Shown in pieces: positions 16,318-24,562 of a stretch of 64,000 nt of DNA. The stretch covers positions 1,426,001 through 1,490,000 of the forward strand of contig OY970389.1 of NCBI GenBank assembly GCA_963720235.1. The letters run 5' to 3'. The notes under the pieces were generated by a model. The model was not told where the DNA came from, did no database searches, and saw only the letters and a list, made by a program, of their open reading frames with translations. Both the position numbers and the translations under genes were made by a program. How positions within the stretch are numbered: position 1 is the stretch's first letter; every line of letters starts with the position of its first letter. The DNA is from JACMLC01 sp963720235. GTDB taxonomy: Bacteria; Acidobacteriota; Blastocatellia; Pyrinomonadales; Pyrinomonadaceae.

Positions 16318-16445
16318 TGAGTAAAGGAAGACACCTCAAACACAAGGAGCTTGATGCATGAGATGACTAACAGGAGAATAAGCAACACCCGGACGATTTT
16401 GTGTTCTAAATTATTGAAGGGATCTTTTAGTTTCATGTCAGACAT
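16314..16445 (-). CDS. Tiny membrane protein, paralogue A
   Basis: 43 residues on the strand opposite to the structural genes. GGAGAGG precedes the ATG. It begins MSDMKLKDPFNNLEHKIVR and continues into one membrane helix (VLLILLLVIS). A clear relative lies at 17934-18083, sharing the MS-acidic start, DPF and KIVR. Its end overlaps the portal gene end by four bases. Confidence 0.6.
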   Translation of the reverse strand: MSDMKLKDPFNNLEHKIVRVLLILLLVISCIKLLVFEVSSFTH

Positions 16446-16738
16446 TTCAGCACCTCTCCTTTCATTTGTTTAAGCACTGTGACCAATTCATCAATGCTAT
16501 GTCCTCCTACTTACAACCAACGTGCCAAGCATAAAAGACTCCCGATATGACCGAAATGGAAGGTGGAAAAGTTTAACAAGATTGGGCATGAAAGATAAAA
16601 ACAAATGGATGTAAGGATTAAAAACAAACAGCAATAGTAAAACACTGTAAAACACTCATATATAAGAGGTTAAACGTACAGATTTTGTCAGTCAGCTCCT
16701 ACCAAATTCTGTCATCATGAAAAATAACTTACACCAAA
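16446..16738. other. Spacer between portal and next structural gene
   Basis: A+T-rich. It contains the leader of the leftward tiny membrane gene (AGGAGG near 16500) and a direct repeat TAAAACACTG/TAAAACACTC followed by TATATAAG, possibly a rightward promoter. No other gene is supported. Confidence 0.35.
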
Positions 16739-17071
16739 ATGTTCTCTAATCTGCTTGATAAATTCAACGTCAAATACGAAGACCTCAATACTGCTGAAAG
16801 AGAAACCCTAAGCCAGTGGTACAAGCTCCTCGCTGAGAAGGTTCTGACAGTCGGTAACGTCAAAGAATATGTTGAGCAACTGATTCACGCAGTAGAGCAG
16901 GAACTAGCCGACATCAAAGAATCAACTTCACTGTGGTCATTCCTCTTTCGCAGAAAGCAAGACATCTACCTGAAAGCTCGTCTGAAAAACTATCTCATAC
17001 TCCACGATTTCCTTACTGGCCCTGATAAAGCGAAAAAGTACATTGAACAATCAATACAAAACCTAAAATAA
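16739..17071 (+). CDS. Phage structural-region protein, unknown
   Basis: 110 residues, helical, with LNTAERETLSQWYKLL and a basic C-terminal half (FRRKQDIYLKARLKNYL). Small helical proteins in this position, between portal and scaffold, are common in podovirus-like phages. The specific function is unknown. Confidence 0.6.
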   Translation: MFSNLLDKFNVKYEDLNTAERETLSQWYKLLAEKVLTVGNVKEYVEQLIHAVEQELADIKESTSLWSFLFRRKQDIYLKARLKNYLILHDFLTGPDKAKKYIEQSIQNLK

Positions 17072-17122
17072 AAACAAGCCCTCGTAGTAATGGCGTCAAT
17101 TAATAAATAAGAAAGGAACAAA

Positions 17123-17482
17123 ATGAATACAGAAGCAAGAACTCGGTTAGATGAATTACTCAAAACCGACCCCAACGCTTTAACCGGAGCCGACATTGAA
17201 TTTTTGAAGGCTCGCAGCAGCTACCTCACCGAGGAGCAAAGAGCAGTGTTAGATAAGCTTCCTAAGCAATTGGAAGAAGCCAATGAAGCCAGGAATCAAG
17301 AGGATGCAGAAGCAGTCAACACCTCAGCAAGCGCAGCAGAAGTAACAGGCGCGGAAGTTGAAGGCGCAGAAGATTATGAATCAATGAAAAAGTCTGACCT
17401 GCAAGACCTTTTGCGTTCCCGCAAGATTGAGTTTGATGAGAGCGCGAAGAAAGAAGACTTGATTAGTTTGCTAAACAAGTAA
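17123..17482 (+). CDS. Phage protein with C-terminal SAP/HeH-like motif
   Basis: 119 residues. An acidic, Ala/Glu-rich middle precedes a C-terminal KKSDLQDLLRSRKIEFDES segment with LISLL after it. This is the helix-extended-loop-helix pattern of SAP/LEM-like domains that can bind DNA. GAAAGGA precedes the ATG. It probably accompanies capsid or DNA in the particle (inference). Confidence 0.6.
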   Translation: MNTEARTRLDELLKTDPNALTGADIEFLKARSSYLTEEQRAVLDKLPKQLEEANEARNQEDAEAVNTSASAAEVTGAEVEGAEDYESMKKSDLQDLLRSRKIEFDESAKKEDLISLLNK

Positions 17483-17492
17483 CTTAAAACTA

Positions 17493-17912
17493 ATGAACAA
17501 AGAAGAAATTAAGGAAGAAAACTTAGAAGGGGTATCAGTCAATAACGACTATCCAGACCAAAGCACCAAACATGGCGAGTTAGAACCTGAGCTTGATCCG
17601 ATTCAGCCTACTCTCTCCGATAAAGTAGCTCCTGAAGTCAGCGAGCACGACAAGCAATCAGGAGCAGTGGTTAATGACCTGCCGCTTGTTCAGCCTGGGG
17701 AAATTCCTCATCTCTATCAGCAGTACGAACCAACTAAACCAGCCGACCCGATAGAGCTTTCAATGCCCCTTGAAGCTTTTGGGAGAAACGGCGAGATTGT
17801 AGAAGAATACAAACCCAAACTTCCTGAGAATGCGGCTGAAACAGTGATTGAACCAGTCAATCCAGAGAACCCCTTGCAGCCTCACGAAGAAGCCATCACA
17901 ACCAGCAAATAG
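17493..17912 (+). CDS. Acidic, Pro/Glu-rich phage protein
   Basis: 139 residues, strongly acidic and low in hydrophobic residues, with repeated PE/EP pairs; probably largely disordered. It starts 10 bases after the preceding gene. No family is recognised. Confidence 0.5.
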   Translation: MNKEEIKEENLEGVSVNNDYPDQSTKHGELEPELDPIQPTLSDKVAPEVSEHDKQSGAVVNDLPLVQPGEIPHLYQQYEPTKPADPIELSMPLEAFGRNGEIVEEYKPKLPENAAETVIEPVNPENPLQPHEEAITTSK

Positions 17913-17933
17913 GTCTAGTACAGTAAGGTGGAT

Positions 17934-18083
17934 TCATAACAATACCTTTATAAAGTCAATAAGATGCTTGACTGTAAAGGCAATGAATCCTATTGCGCCG
18001 AGAAGCAGGATAATAAACAAAGTGAATCGGACTATCTTATATTCCCAGTCATGGAAGGGATCTGTGGATTTTAGCTCAGACAT
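17934..18083 (-). CDS. Tiny membrane protein, paralogue B
   Basis: 49 residues. The start MSELKSTDPFHDWEYKIVR is followed by a membrane helix (FIILLLGAIGFIAF) and a short basic tail. It is similar to the product of 16314-16445, and the Shine-Dalgarno and start surroundings (CTGAAATGTCTGA) are also conserved. Both lie antisense in gaps of the structural operon. Confidence 0.6.
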   Translation of the reverse strand: MSELKSTDPFHDWEYKIVRFTLFIILLLGAIGFIAFTVKHLIDFIKVLL

Positions 18084-18328
18084 TTCAGAACTCCTCAACA
18101 AGCTGTTCCATTTTTGGAATCCGTTTGCATTACCGTTCTGATGTCCAAGAGCTTTGCCAGAAATGGCTAGAACTTTAGGAGGGTATGCCGAGATGGATCC
18201 CAGCTACGAATTATAAGGAAACAATGTGGCACGAATAACAACTGTAGGGAGAAATAATACTTCTTACCATACATTTGAGTCAATAAATTAATTGCCAAAC
18301 TCCGCTAATAACGGAACGGCACCAACAA

Positions 18329-19081
18329 ATGTCAGAACTCCAAACCACCGATGAGGTGACGGAACAAACTGAGCCGGTAACTCAGCCAGAAAATACCGAG
18401 GAGACAGTAGCTCCTGAAGTTACTACTGAAGATGTAACGCCAGAACTCCCGACAGGGGAACCCGAGGACGTTACACCTGAACCGCAGACTCCTCCCGGTT
18501 ACGTTCCAAAAGGAAAATTCGTAGCCTCAGCACAAGAATCTATTCTCAATGCTGAAAGAGTAAGAGTTGCAAACTCTCGGATTGAACAATTAACAAAACA
18601 AGATACTCCCACAGATGAGGCGATGCGCCAGGTCTATCCCGAATGGGACGACCTGAATGATGTGACCCGAAAAGCTCTCGTCAAGCAGGAAGCCCAGGAG
18701 ATGCGACAGCGCAGGATTGAAGCAAGACAGCAAGAATTGGATGACCGTCTAACGATGGAAGAACAGCTTGAATCTGTCGTTGATGATCCTAAATTCTCAA
18801 AGCTCAAAGGGAGAGAAGCAGAGTTCAAACGCTTTGCCATGAAGCCAGCTAACAGAGGCATTAACGCCGAAGTCTTAGCTCAAGCTTTTCTCTTTGACGC
18901 TGAAGAAACAACCCAACCCACTCCTATGAGAACTGAAGCATTGCCCACCGGCTCAGGTGGCCCACGCGGAGACCTGAAGCCAAAGAAAATCTCTTCTGAA
19001 GAAGCGCGAGCTATCCGGCAAACCGATTACAAGCGGTACATGGAACTCGTAAAGTCCAACCAGATTGAAGACGACATCTAA
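18329..19081 (+). CDS. Scaffolding protein
   Basis: 250 residues. An acidic, Thr/Pro/Glu-rich N-terminal arm (about 1-60) and a helical Gln/Glu/Arg-rich core end in a basic segment (LKPKKISSEEARAIR). It sits directly before the major capsid gene. Composition and position are those of an internal scaffold that is lost during maturation. No protease motif is seen. Confidence 0.75.
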   Translation: MSELQTTDEVTEQTEPVTQPENTEETVAPEVTTEDVTPELPTGEPEDVTPEPQTPPGYVPKGKFVASAQESILNAERVRVANSRIEQLTKQDTPTDEAMRQVYPEWDDLNDVTRKALVKQEAQEMRQRRIEARQQELDDRLTMEEQLESVVDDPKFSKLKGREAEFKRFAMKPANRGINAEVLAQAFLFDAEETTQPTPMRTEALPTGSGGPRGDLKPKKISSEEARAIRQTDYKRYMELVKSNQIEDDI

Positions 19082-19108
19082 AAAGTATCTAAAGAAACTT
19101 ACAATTAA

Positions 19109-20209
19109 ATGGCTAGTGCATACGCAACTAAGCTCGCTGAAGGGTTTTCAAGAAAGCTAATCACGCACCTCTACGAAAACGCTCCGATTGATGAAATAGT
19201 CAATCGGGATTATGAAGGCGAGATCAACGCAGTCGGCTCAAAATTGAATATTTTGTCGCTGGCCCGCCTGTCAGAAAAGACCTACAACGGCTCTAACCTG
19301 ACTCCCGACGACCTCACGGAAGTCAACACCCAGCTAACGATTGACCAATACAAATCGTTCTACTGGCGTGAAAAAACTATTGATAAATGGAAGTCCTACA
19401 TCAAGAACCCGAAAGGCACTGTTGTTACTCAAATCGCTAACGAGCGCAAGAAGAACATCATGTCTTATATCTTGGGCTTCTACGCAGATGTAGCCGCAGG
19501 TAATCATTACGGAACCGACTACACCACTGGTACAGTCACCGTAGATGTTACTACTGGTGCTGTCACAGGAAGCGGTACTACCTTTACCGCCGCTATGGTT
19601 GGTAAAGGATTTAAGGCTACCGGACATACAAAGTGGTATCGGGTAAAAACCTACTCCTCTGCTACTGCTATTGTCATTGAAAATGATAGCGATGATGAAA
19701 CCTCTGCCTATGATGGCGGTGCTATCTCTGCCGGTGCTACTTACGCAGTTCAAGCAAACACTGTTAAGACCATAGACAACAGTTCTATCAAATTCCTTGA
19801 TATGGTCTTGGATTTGAAACAGAAGCTTGATGAAGCAGAAGTCCCTGATGAAGACCGCTTCATTGTTCTCCCGCCAGCCGCTTTCACCTCTATGGCGAAA
19901 GACACCAGCATTAAGTTGTCTGTTGAAAGTGCCTACAGGGAATTGGTAACTAAAGGCTACAAGGGCGAGTTGGAAGGATTCAAAATCTTTACCAGCAGCC
20001 GTGTTCCTGGTGATAACACCAATGGTTATCACATTCTGGCTGCACACTCAAGTTTCCTGACCTTTGCTGATAAAGCATTGGAAGTAGGAATGGAAGAAGA
20101 CCTGATTGGTAACTTCGGTTCTGCTTACAAGGATCTGTTTGTGTACGGTGCGAAAGTCGCTGATGAACGCCGCAAATTCGGCGCTCACGCTTTCGTGAAG
20201 TTCAGCTAG
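19109..20209 (+). CDS. Major capsid protein with inserted beta domain
   Basis: 366 residues. The N-terminal and C-terminal parts look like an HK97/P22-type coat protein (for example WREKTIDKWKSYIKN, FIVLPPAAFTSM, GFKIFTSSRVPG). Residues about 140-210 are a Thr/Gly/Val-rich beta segment (VTGSGTTFTAAMVGKGF) of the kind seen in fibre proteins, and look like an insertion exposed on the capsid surface. The gene follows the scaffold directly. Confidence in capsid is high; the insertion interpretation is inference. Confidence 0.85.
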   Translation: MASAYATKLAEGFSRKLITHLYENAPIDEIVNRDYEGEINAVGSKLNILSLARLSEKTYNGSNLTPDDLTEVNTQLTIDQYKSFYWREKTIDKWKSYIKNPKGTVVTQIANERKKNIMSYILGFYADVAAGNHYGTDYTTGTVTVDVTTGAVTGSGTTFTAAMVGKGFKATGHTKWYRVKTYSSATAIVIENDSDDETSAYDGGAISAGATYAVQANTVKTIDNSSIKFLDMVLDLKQKLDEAEVPDEDRFIVLPPAAFTSMAKDTSIKLSVESAYRELVTKGYKGELEGFKIFTSSRVPGDNTNGYHILAAHSSFLTFADKALEVGMEEDLIGNFGSAYKDLFVYGAKVADERRKFGAHAFVKFS

Positions 20210-20268
20210 TTTTCAAACTCTGAGCCTCTTTATGGGGCTTGGGGCTTTGAGAATTAACAAAATATGAA

Positions 20269-20679
20269 ATGGCAACATTCACTAAGTTTCAGCCCTTCGT
20301 TGAGAAGCTGGCTGAAAAAGCACACAACCTCGGCTCTGATCAGCTAAAGGTTGCACTCACTAACTCCGCGCCTTCAGCGGCAAACGGTGTCCTAGCAGAC
20401 ATCACCGAAATCACCTACACCAACCTTTCAAGCAGGAACATCACAACATCGGCTTCTGTACAAACCGGAGGCACTTACAAGCTGACTTTGGCTGACCTTG
20501 TGCTTACTGCGGCAGGCGGTTCCGTTGGCCCCTTCAGATATGTCGTTATTTACAACGATACTGCAACAAATGATGAGCTAATCGGCTACTACGATTACGG
20601 CTCAGCTATCACCCTCGGAGACGGAGATACCTTCACCGTTGACTTTGACGGCACAAACGGCGTTTTTCAATTCGCTTAA
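20269..20679 (+). CDS. Head decoration or minor structural protein
   Basis: 136 residues, mainly beta, with VEKLAEKAHNLGSDQLKVAL at the start and VVIYNDTATNDELIGYYD near the end. Proteins of this type follow the capsid gene in many phages and are virion components. The precise role is not known. Confidence 0.6.
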   Translation: MATFTKFQPFVEKLAEKAHNLGSDQLKVALTNSAPSAANGVLADITEITYTNLSSRNITTSASVQTGGTYKLTLADLVLTAAGGSVGPFRYVVIYNDTATNDELIGYYDYGSAITLGDGDTFTVDFDGTNGVFQFA

Positions 20680-20689
20680 TTAACCCAAA

Positions 20690-21913
20690 ATGGCATTAGC
20701 CTTTGATGCTTCAAGCGAATCTACAGGAACAGATGCACTGTCCTGGACTCATACTCCTTCTGGAACACCAAAAGGAATTGTGGTCTTTGTGCAGGTCGCG
20801 GGGAGCAACAGTTTTACGAATGTAACCGGAGTTACTTATGGCGGGGTTGCCATGACTCTGATAGGCCAAGCTGAGGAACCATCCGGCGAAGCGGCATCTT
20901 GCCAAGCGTTCTTTTTGGGTTCTGGAATCCCCACAGGCGCTCAAACCGTTGCCGTCAGTGTGAGTGGCTCACAAGTTAAGCATGGAGTGGCGATTTCAGT
21001 AACCGCCTCCACTAATACGGAAGTTACGGGAACTGGCAATGCAGGAAATTGGGCAAAGATAGAAGGGGATACTGCCGACCCGTCTTTGACTATCTCAAGC
21101 ATCCCTGGCGCTTCTTATGGTTTTGCGGGAATGTTCTCAGGAGTCGGAACAGAAGGTAGTGTTACAGCCGGAAGTGGAATGACCATCAGACAGTCACATG
21201 ACTTCGGAGCAAACATCTCTGTTGTAGAAAGCAGTACCAGCCAAAATGCCAGTGGAAACCTTACTATGGCATTTAATACCGGAGCAGTTTCTGATGATGT
21301 TGCGATGATAGCCTTCGCTATTAAAGAAAGCTCCACTAATTATCCAATAACCGCAGCACAAGGCAGCTATAGCCTCACTGGTCAAGCAGCAGTTTTGCGT
21401 GTAGGACATTTCTTAATCGCCGCATTTGGTTCGTTTACCCTTATCGGCCAATCAATAACATTTATCCTTGGGAAGCTGCTTAATGCAGCGGTTGGGACGT
21501 TCACTCTAACCGGACAGAACGCAGCCATTACTTCTGTCAGGCAGATGGTTCTGGCATCGGGAAGTTATATGCTTAGTGGATACTCTGCGCTCCTGAGCGT
21601 TGGACATACCATTGCCGCGAGCTTAGGCGCATTTGTTTTAACCGGACAATCGGCCATCCTCTCTTTTGGAAGAAAGTTAGTAGCCGGATTTGGTTCTTTT
21701 TCCTTAAGCGGACAAAGCATAAATCTGCGAGTCGCCCGATTGTTAAGGGCAGTTTATGGCTCGTTCACTATCACTGGGCAAACCATACGATTTTTCCTCA
21801 ACGGACTGCTTGCTATCTTCTCAGATAAGTACACCAGCCGGGGAAGCTCATATAGCAATAAATATACGAACCGTAATACAAGTTATTCCGACAAATACAC
21901 TCACCTTAACTAG
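20690..21913 (+). CDS. Repeat-containing fibre-type protein
   Basis: 407 residues. The first half is a beta-rich phage domain (about 1-210). The second half holds about seven imperfect units of about 24 residues around A-x-x-GSFTLTGQ, each followed by a hydrophobic strand. The tail has repeated SYSxKYT motifs. The pattern suggests a beta-solenoid or fibre exposed on the virion. The start is 10 bases after the preceding gene. Confidence 0.65.
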   Translation: MALAFDASSESTGTDALSWTHTPSGTPKGIVVFVQVAGSNSFTNVTGVTYGGVAMTLIGQAEEPSGEAASCQAFFLGSGIPTGAQTVAVSVSGSQVKHGVAISVTASTNTEVTGTGNAGNWAKIEGDTADPSLTISSIPGASYGFAGMFSGVGTEGSVTAGSGMTIRQSHDFGANISVVESSTSQNASGNLTMAFNTGAVSDDVAMIAFAIKESSTNYPITAAQGSYSLTGQAAVLRVGHFLIAAFGSFTLIGQSITFILGKLLNAAVGTFTLTGQNAAITSVRQMVLASGSYMLSGYSALLSVGHTIAASLGAFVLTGQSAILSFGRKLVAGFGSFSLSGQSINLRVARLLRAVYGSFTITGQTIRFFLNGLLAIFSDKYTSRGSSYSNKYTNRNTSYSDKYTHLN

Positions 21914-23560
21914 ATGCTTCAGATTGAAACCATTGAAAACCTAGCCGGATTCGGAAGCGGTAACTTACCCGGCGAATACTATCACTCGGAAAATTTGATT
22001 TCTGGTCAGTTCGGTTTGGAAGCGAACATTTCTATCGTAGAGGATTCCGTCACCAATTCTCCTGCAAGGTTTAATTGGTTCGCAGAGATAGATAGCTTCC
22101 TCAATCCCGGTGTTTATGCCGTAGATACATCTGGAAAGATATTCTACAAAACGGGTGGAGTCTGGGGGCAAGTAAGGAATCCCGGATCAAGTCATGGCAA
22201 CGGCCTGATAATGGCTGAGGGCCACCAAATTTTATACGCAAGGGATGAATTTCTTGGTCTCTTTAACGGCGGCACATCATGGTTTGATAGTTACAAAGAT
22301 TTCGGAAAGGTTTCTACAGAACCGAGACCGATGGAGTTATATGAAGATTGGGTATTAATCGGCAACGAAGAAGACATTGCACTTTACAACACCCTTGATA
22401 GCAGCTTCACAGCAGACGCTTTTACCTTGCCCTCACGATTCATCGTAAGAGCGATTAAGTCCAATCAGACAGGCGTACTCATCGGCGCAAACTATCAAGG
22501 CCGTTCCATAGTCTTCTTATGGGATGTGCGTTCTACTCGTTCTATCTCAGAGTGGATTTGGTTTGATCAGCCGATTCAGTCTATCTGCAAATACGGCTCA
22601 CGCTGGATTGTTACGACCACAAAAGAACAGATCATTACCGATGGTTATTCCACCGCTAAGCTTCCTTCCCCGCCAGATGTCTTGCACCAGGAAGCAGTAT
22701 TTAATGTCCTTCCTGCCGGAACTTTGGTCATTGATAACAAGCTGTACACAGCCAACACATCAGACAAGTACAACCGGCTAAAGTCAGGATTATACATTCA
22801 GGATTTGACTAGCGGATTATTTCAGTTCGTCCCGGTTGCTAACGGATGCAGAAGCGGAGTGACTATGGGCGCAATGTTCCAAGACTCAGACCTTAATCAT
22901 TACATCTCTTACGCAACAAGCTTACCCTCTGGAAATTTTGTAGCCCAGATTGATGAAACCAGCCCTGTTACTGCAACCTTAATCAGTCCGAAGCTTGGCG
23001 CGGGGCCGAATAACAAAGTTGCCGAAGGCTTGCAATTAGACATCTCAGCCAACCCTAAAACATCCACCTTAAACAGCGCAGGAAGTTTTGACGTATCGGT
23101 AAAGATTTACAACTTCAAACGCCAATTGTGGGGATACGGAGTTACTAACGGAATATCTGCCGACGAAGACGAGCTTAGAGTAGACGGAACACTGTCTGGA
23201 AAAAATAACGCTAAGGTTGGAGATGAGATAACAATTCTATCAGGCGCGAACGCAGGCCAAGTAAGGCACATTACAGCGATTGCTAATGCAGGAACCAACA
23301 CCGAAACCTGGACGCTTAATTCTGAACTACCCAACCTCACTGAAAGCGGAGCCTATCTTAATGTCCAGCCGTTCCAGCTAGTAAAAACCAAAACCGTTTC
23401 CATCAGCGATTTATCCGAACTTCAAAGCATCTATTTTGATATTAGAAACCGCATTAAAGGCAGAAAGTTCCTCGCCAAAATAGTCATCAGCAATATCAGC
23501 ACGATTGCTCTCGCCACTCCATCATTATCTTTCATCTACGATGACTTGGGAGTTATATGA
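21914..23560 (+). CDS. Large virion protein, probable tail or propeller-like
   Basis: 548 residues. The start ATG directly follows the previous stop. Repeated aromatic/Gly strands (GVYAVDTSGKIFYKTGG, HQILYARDEF, GVLIGANYQGRSIVFLWD) suggest a blade-type beta fold. The C-terminal region is a beta sandwich. Likely a tail-tube or nozzle component. No family is named with certainty. Confidence 0.6.
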   Translation: MLQIETIENLAGFGSGNLPGEYYHSENLISGQFGLEANISIVEDSVTNSPARFNWFAEIDSFLNPGVYAVDTSGKIFYKTGGVWGQVRNPGSSHGNGLIMAEGHQILYARDEFLGLFNGGTSWFDSYKDFGKVSTEPRPMELYEDWVLIGNEEDIALYNTLDSSFTADAFTLPSRFIVRAIKSNQTGVLIGANYQGRSIVFLWDVRSTRSISEWIWFDQPIQSICKYGSRWIVTTTKEQIITDGYSTAKLPSPPDVLHQEAVFNVLPAGTLVIDNKLYTANTSDKYNRLKSGLYIQDLTSGLFQFVPVANGCRSGVTMGAMFQDSDLNHYISYATSLPSGNFVAQIDETSPVTATLISPKLGAGPNNKVAEGLQLDISANPKTSTLNSAGSFDVSVKIYNFKRQLWGYGVTNGISADEDELRVDGTLSGKNNAKVGDEITILSGANAGQVRHITAIANAGTNTETWTLNSELPNLTESGAYLNVQPFQLVKTKTVSISDLSELQSIYFDIRNRIKGRKFLAKIVISNISTIALATPSLSFIYDDLGVI

Positions 23561-23832
23561 AATTAGAAGAAGTACAGAAAGCAATTAAAGAAGGAAACGC
23601 GGAGTTCATAAAACAGCCGGAACAGCCAGAAACTAAGCAGCCGGAATTTGACGACTTTGCGAAGTTCGTAGCCGTTTTGGACTTATTACGCCGACCTAAA
23701 TATCATATCACAGCAGCCCCAAGCTTTACTCCCAAAAGTTTCCTTGAACAAATCCAGTTCTATGAGAACGGAGCTACCCGCAGAATATATTTCTACATTA
23801 ACGGCAGTTGGCGTTACGCAACATTAACTTAA
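23557..23832 (+). CDS. Small structural-operon protein
   Basis: 91 residues. The start overlaps the preceding stop (ATGA). The N-terminal half is acidic and Gln/Pro-rich (EQPETKQPEF), and the C-terminal half is a short beta domain (RRIYFYINGSWRYATL). Its function is unknown; it is coupled to virion genes on both sides. Confidence 0.6.
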   Translation: MKLEEVQKAIKEGNAEFIKQPEQPETKQPEFDDFAKFVAVLDLLRRPKYHITAAPSFTPKSFLEQIQFYENGATRRIYFYINGSWRYATLT

Positions 23833-23836
23833 ACAA

Positions 23837-24562
23837 ATGACCCTACAAGAGGCCAAACAACATCTCTCACGAAAGTTAGACATTGATTATTCAGACATCG
23901 CTAACAACGACCTTTTTAATGATACTGATTTAGCTGTCTTCATCCAGCAGGCAGTCATTAAAGCATGGGACTACAAGCCCTGGGATTTCACTGAAGGTTC
24001 TAAAACCGGAACTACTCTTGATACTGAATACTATGATTACCCACAGGACATGCAAACCGGAAGCATTTATCTGCTTAGAGTGAACAGCGAGGAGTACAAG
24101 AAGATACTCTTTCAGGATTACTTGAAATTCTCAGAAGACTACCCTACAGCGACGAACAGGATTTGGAGCGAGCAGAAGCGGTTTATCTTCATCAATCAGA
24201 ACGCCTACACCGTAGGGGAAAGCTTTGATTTGTTTGGAAAGCTGATGCCGCCAGTCTTAAGCGGAGCAAGCGACCTCTTACCTTTCTCTCCCGACTCGGA
24301 TAATTACGAACACTCCGGTAATGAGGCGATTGTCTTGCTTGCTTATGGCGAAGCTCTGGACTCCGAGAAGAAAAAGAACCCCCAGCAAGCAGAGATTGAG
24401 CGAGGCAAGGCGTATCAGATTTTAGACCTTCTATGGAAGCCCTTTGCAGACGCGAGAGCCAGCCTGCAATCTAAAAACCGCCCGTTCTTCAACGTGCCTA
24501 ATTTCTTCGGGGATAGTAGGAGCGATTCAAATAACATCGGCAATTTTAATTATCTTAACTAA
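23837..24562 (+). CDS. Head-tail adaptor protein
   Basis: 241 residues. The helical N terminus (LQEAKQHLSRKLDI, FIQQAVIKAWDYKPWDF) and a middle beta region with YYDYPQDM, then a C-terminal helical part (IVLLAYGEALDSEK), match the adaptor proteins that sit under the portal in short-tailed phages. This supports a podovirus-like virion. Confidence 0.65.
   Translation: MTLQEAKQHLSRKLDIDYSDIANNDLFNDTDLAVFIQQAVIKAWDYKPWDFTEGSKTGTTLDTEYYDYPQDMQTGSIYLLRVNSEEYKKILFQDYLKFSEDYPTATNRIWSEQKRFIFINQNAYTVGESFDLFGKLMPPVLSGASDLLPFSPDSDNYEHSGNEAIVLLAYGEALDSEKKKNPQQAEIERGKAYQILDLLWKPFADARASLQSKNRPFFNVPNFFGDSRSDSNNIGNFNYLN

Noticed and set aside
20690..21913. CRISPR-like array because of regular repeats
   Set aside because: The repeats are in-frame protein repeats with diverged DNA and no constant repeat/spacer pattern; no cas genes.
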